Of a stretch of DNA of 64,000 nt, positions 61,181-64,000 are shown one piece after another; the first letter of the stretch is position 1, and every line of letters begins with the position of its first letter. Made by a program: the position numbers and the translations under genes. The notes beneath the pieces are model-generated. The model saw nothing but the letters and a program-made list of their open reading frames with translations. It did no database searches and was not told the origin of the DNA. The stretch lies in the NCBI RefSeq assembly GCF_964048965.1, contig NZ_OZ040189.1, forward strand, positions 3,228,501 through 3,292,500, in the 5' to 3' direction. Source of the DNA: Tenacibaculum sp. 190130A14a (GTDB lineage: Bacteria; Bacteroidota; Bacteroidia; Flavobacteriales; Flavobacteriaceae).

Positions 61181-64000
61181 ATGGAACAAATAGCTCCTTA
61201 TAAACCAAAACATAAAGTAAGAATTGTAACTGCAGCCTCTTTATTTGATGGACACGATGCAGCGATTAATATAATGCGTAGAATTATACAGTCTACTGGG
61301 GTTGAAGTAATTCACTTAGGACATGACAGAAGTGTAGAAGAAGTAGTAAACTGTGCTATACAAGAAGATGCCAATGCTATTGCTATGACATCTTACCAAG
61401 GAGGACACAATGAATATTTTAAATATATGTACGATCTATTACAAGAAAAAGGTGCTGGACATATAAAAATATTTGGTGGTGGTGGTGGAGTAATCCTTCC
61501 TGAAGAAATTAAGGAATTAATGGATTACGGTATTACTCGTATTTATTCTCCTGATGATGGTCGTGAGTTAGGGCTTCAAGGAATGATTAACGATTTAGTT
61601 GAGAAATCTGATTTTGCTATTGGTGACACCTTAAATGGTGAAGTAAACAAACTAGTCGACAAAGAAATTGGTAGTATTGCTCGTGTAATTTCTTCTGCTG
61701 AAAACTTCCCTGAAGTTGCAAAAGAAACTTTAGATAATATTCACGAAAAAAATAAAAACTCTAAAACCCCTGTATTAGGTATAACTGGTACTGGAGGTGC
61801 AGGAAAATCAAGTTTAGTTGATGAATTAGTTCGTCGTTTTTTAATTGATTTCCCAAATAAAACAATCGGATTAATTTCTGTAGATCCGTCAAAAAGAAAA
61901 ACAGGAGGTGCTTTATTAGGTGATCGTATTCGTATGAATGCTATTAATAATGAACGTGTGTATATGCGTTCATTAGCAACACGTCAATCTAACCTAGCCT
62001 TATCTAAATATGTTAATGAAGCTGTTGAAGTACTAAAAGCAGCAGAGTTTGATTTAATTATTTTAGAAACTTCAGGTATTGGACAATCAGATACTGAAAT
62101 TATAGAACACTCTGACACTTCTTTATACGTAATGACTCCAGAATTTGGTGCTGCTACGCAATTAGAAAAAATTGACATGCTAGATTTTGCTGATTTAGTA
62201 GCTATTAACAAATTCGATAAGCGTGGTGCTTTAGATGCTTTGCGTGATGTAAAGAAACAATACATGCGTAACAACAACTTATGGGATGTTCATATGGATG
62301 ACATGCCTGTATTTGGAACTATTGCTTCTCAATTCAACGATCCAGGTATGAACTCGCTTTATAAAGCTATCATGGATAAGCTGGTTGAAAAAACCGGAGC
62401 AGATTTACAGTCTACTTTTGAAATCACAAAAGAAATGTCTGAAAAAATATTTGTAATTCCTCCGGCAAGAACACGTTATTTATCTGAAATTTCAGAGAAC
62501 AATAGAGCTTATGATAAAAAGGTAGATGCTCAAGAAAAAGTAGCTCAAAAGTTATATGGAATTTATAAAACTATTGAAAGCGTTTCTGAATCTACTATTA
62601 GTCTAGATAAATCAGGAATAGAACAAAATTCTATTCACTCAACTGAAGAGAATTCAGACTTTTTAAAATTATTAGTAGCCGAGTTTGATCGAGTAAAAAT
62701 GGATTTAGATCCTTATAACTGGGAGGTTATTTTAAACTGGGACACAAAAGTTAAAAAATATAAAGATCCTATTTACACGTTTAAAGTACGTGATAAAGAA
62801 ATCAAAATTGAGACACACACCAAGTCACTTTCTCATTCTGATATACCAAAAGTAGCCTTACCTAAATATAAAGCTTGGGGAGACCTATTACGTTGGAACT
62901 TACAAGAAAATGTTCCCGGTGAATTTCCATATGCATCAGGACTGTATCCATTCAAGCGTACTGGAGAAGACCCTACAAGAATGTTTGCAGGAGAAGGAGG
63001 ACCTGAAAGAACTAACAGACGTTTCCATTACGTAAGTTTAGGAATGCCCGCAAAACGTTTATCGACAGCTTTTGACTCGGTAACTCTATATGGTAACGAC
63101 CCTGGACATAGACCTGATATTTATGGTAAAATTGGTAATGCTGGAGTTTCTATTTGCTGTTTAGACGATGCTAAAAAACTATATTCTGGTTTTGATTTAA
63201 GTCATGCCATGACATCCGTTTCTATGACTATTAATGGTCCAGCCCCAATGTTACTAGGTTTCTTTATGAATGCTGCTATTGATCAAAATTGTGAGAAATA
63301 CATTAAAGAACATGGTTTAGAGGCGAAAGTAGAAGCCAAATTAAAAGAGTTATATGATAATAAAGGTATTGATCGCCCGAAATATAATGGTGACTTACCA
63401 GAAGGTAATGATGGATTAGGTTTATTACTTTTAGGAGTCACTGGAGATCAAATTTTACCTGCAGATGTGTATGCTGAAATTAAAGCAAGTACACTTGCAC
63501 AAGTTCGTGGAACTGTTCAAGCAGACATCTTAAAAGAGGATCAAGCTCAAAACACTTGTATTTTCTCTACAGAATTTGCTTTGCGTTTAATGGGAGATGT
63601 ACAGGAATACTTTATTGAGAAAAACGTAAGAAACTTCTACTCTGTTTCTATTTCTGGATACCATATTGCAGAAGCTGGTGCCAACCCAATAACTCAATTA
63701 GCGTTAACATTAGCTAACGGATTTACCTATGTAGAGTATTATTTATCAAGAGGAATGGATATAAATAAGTTTGGTCCAAACTTATCATTCTTCTTTTCAA
63801 ATGGTATCGATCCAGAATATGCAGTTATAGGTCGCGTTGCTCGTAAAATTTGGGCAAAGGCATTGAAATATAAGTACAATGCAAACCCAAGAGCACAAAT
63901 GTTAAAATATCATATTCAAACTTCTGGACGTTCGTTACACGCACAGGAAATTGACTTTAACGATATTCGTACAACATTACAAGCTTTGTATGCTATTTAC
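61181..64000 (+). CDS. icmF: Fused isobutyryl-CoA mutase IcmF, partial
   Basis: 940 codons to the window edge, no stop; full-length IcmF is about 1100-1150 aa. Order of domains: B12-binding domain (about 12-145, F-D-G-H-D-A with His25 as cobalt ligand); MeaB-like G-protein chaperone (about 190-420, Walker [10 protein letters not shown] near 200, [17 protein letters not shown]); methylmalonyl-CoA mutase-like catalytic domain (about 560 onward, [19 protein letters not shown]). Interconverts isobutyryl-CoA and n-butyryl-CoA with adenosylcobalamin, the chaperone guarding cofactor loading. Not detected as a closed ORF because it leaves the window. Confidence 0.93.
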   Translation, partial: MEQIAPYKPKHKVRIVTAASLFDGHDAAINIMRRIIQSTGVEVIHLGHDRSVEEVVNCAIQEDANAIAMTSYQGGHNEYFKYMYDLLQEKGAGHIKIFGGGGGVILPEEIKELMDYGITRIYSPDDGRELGLQGMINDLVEKSDFAIGDTLNGEVNKLVDKEIGSIARVISSAENFPEVAKETLDNIHEKNKNSKTPVLGITGTGGAGKSSLVDELVRRFLIDFPNKTIGLISVDPSKRKTGGALLGDRIRMNAINNERVYMRSLATRQSNLALSKYVNEAVEVLKAAEFDLIILETSGIGQSDTEIIEHSDTSLYVMTPEFGAATQLEKIDMLDFADLVAINKFDKRGALDALRDVKKQYMRNNNLWDVHMDDMPVFGTIASQFNDPGMNSLYKAIMDKLVEKTGADLQSTFEITKEMSEKIFVIPPARTRYLSEISENNRAYDKKVDAQEKVAQKLYGIYKTIESVSESTISLDKSGIEQNSIHSTEENSDFLKLLVAEFDRVKMDLDPYNWEVILNWDTKVKKYKDPIYTFKVRDKEIKIETHTKSLSHSDIPKVALPKYKAWGDLLRWNLQENVPGEFPYASGLYPFKRTGEDPTRMFAGEGGPERTNRRFHYVSLGMPAKRLSTAFDSVTLYGNDPGHRPDIYGKIGNAGVSICCLDDAKKLYSGFDLSHAMTSVSMTINGPAPMLLGFFMNAAIDQNCEKYIKEHGLEAKVEAKLKELYDNKGIDRPKYNGDLPEGNDGLGLLLLGVTGDQILPADVYAEIKASTLAQVRGTVQADILKEDQAQNTCIFSTEFALRLMGDVQEYFIEKNVRNFYSVSISGYHIAEAGANPITQLALTLANGFTYVEYYLSRGMDINKFGPNLSFFFSNGIDPEYAVIGRVARKIWAKALKYKYNANPRAQMLKYHIQTSGRSLHAQEIDFNDIRTTLQALYAIY

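Noticed and set aside
61984..62277. Minus-strand ORF of 97 codons inside icmF
   Set aside because: The plus frame is a clear IcmF G-protein domain; the antisense protein has no coherent features.

Overview
The window is AT-rich chromosomal DNA of a member of the Bacteroidota, most likely a marine flavobacterium of the Tenacibaculum/Polaribacter kind. That placement is inferred from: a SusC/SusD pair; Rho with a long disordered N-terminal insert; promoters of the TAnnTTTG type; no Shine-Dalgarno usage; many small lipoproteins; and families typical of the group (DUF1599, DUF4197, DUF4230, DUF4293, DUF5522, BT_3928-like). No integrase, transposase, CRISPR array or rRNA was seen. One tRNA (Pro, TGG) is present. 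The SDR gene at the left edge and the icmF gene at the right edge are cut by the window.

Layout. 1-1223: SDR oxidoreductase with a divergent HxlR regulator. 1326-5589: lipoprotein, DUF418 membrane protein, two unknowns, a lipoyl-fold protein lacking its lysine, and a double GNAT. 5664-10816: regulatory and membrane genes (membrane AraC, CPBP protease, membrane LytTR, and a DUF2306/beta-lactamase-like/TPR fusion). 10865-12053: trxB and tRNA-Pro. 12203-16850: a run of orphan genes next to the tRNA, including a paralogous pair, PH-like membrane proteins and a WG-repeat protein. 17031-22792: LytTR two-component system, divergent from a serine hydrolase and ABC-2 exporter operon. 22979-29703: dsbD, Rrf2 regulator, DUF4230, YjbR, 5-formyl-THF cyclo-ligase, rho, DUF4293. 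29933-34037: NarL-type response regulator, duplicated-domain lipoprotein, TPR histidine kinase, phosphodiesterase. 34296-41827: truA, ABC exporter, lipoprotein, cdaA-folP, DUF1599, DoxX/BT_3928, SRPBCC-GyrI. 42305-47468: small unknown, clpS, prmA, ATL-like protein, tpiA, three tandem TlpA-like lipoproteins, ABC permease. 47532-53211: pyrF and the SusD/SusC system. 53564-56237: BtuF-like protein and several small lipoprotein or Cys-rich genes. 56250-60728: hutU-hutH with a divergent LysR regulator. 60787-64000: a mini HExxH protein and icmF.

How the genes work together. There are three signalling modules, each with cis-elements that may belong to it. (1) The LytTR kinase/regulator pair faces a 21-bp-period direct repeat upstream of the hydrolase-ABC operon. 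(2) The membrane LytTR gene precedes a 40-bp-period, 25-bp direct repeat in front of the DUF2306 fusion. (3) The TPR-kinase/NarL pair brackets a lipoprotein, with tandem CAGGG dyads upstream of the regulator and C-rich boxes upstream of the lipoprotein. Histidine catabolism (hutU, hutH) is present without hutI or hutG. IcmF suggests branched-chain acyl-CoA metabolism dependent on B12, and a BtuF-like binding protein lies nearby.

The points most worth a second look are: the tandem terminator / 40-bp repeat array at 41835-42306; the DUF2306 fusion whose beta-lactamase-like part seems to have lost its catalytic residues; the decaying TlpA triplet; the lysine-less lipoyl domain; and the orphan cluster beside tRNA-Pro. 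All family names come from reading the proteins; no database search was run.
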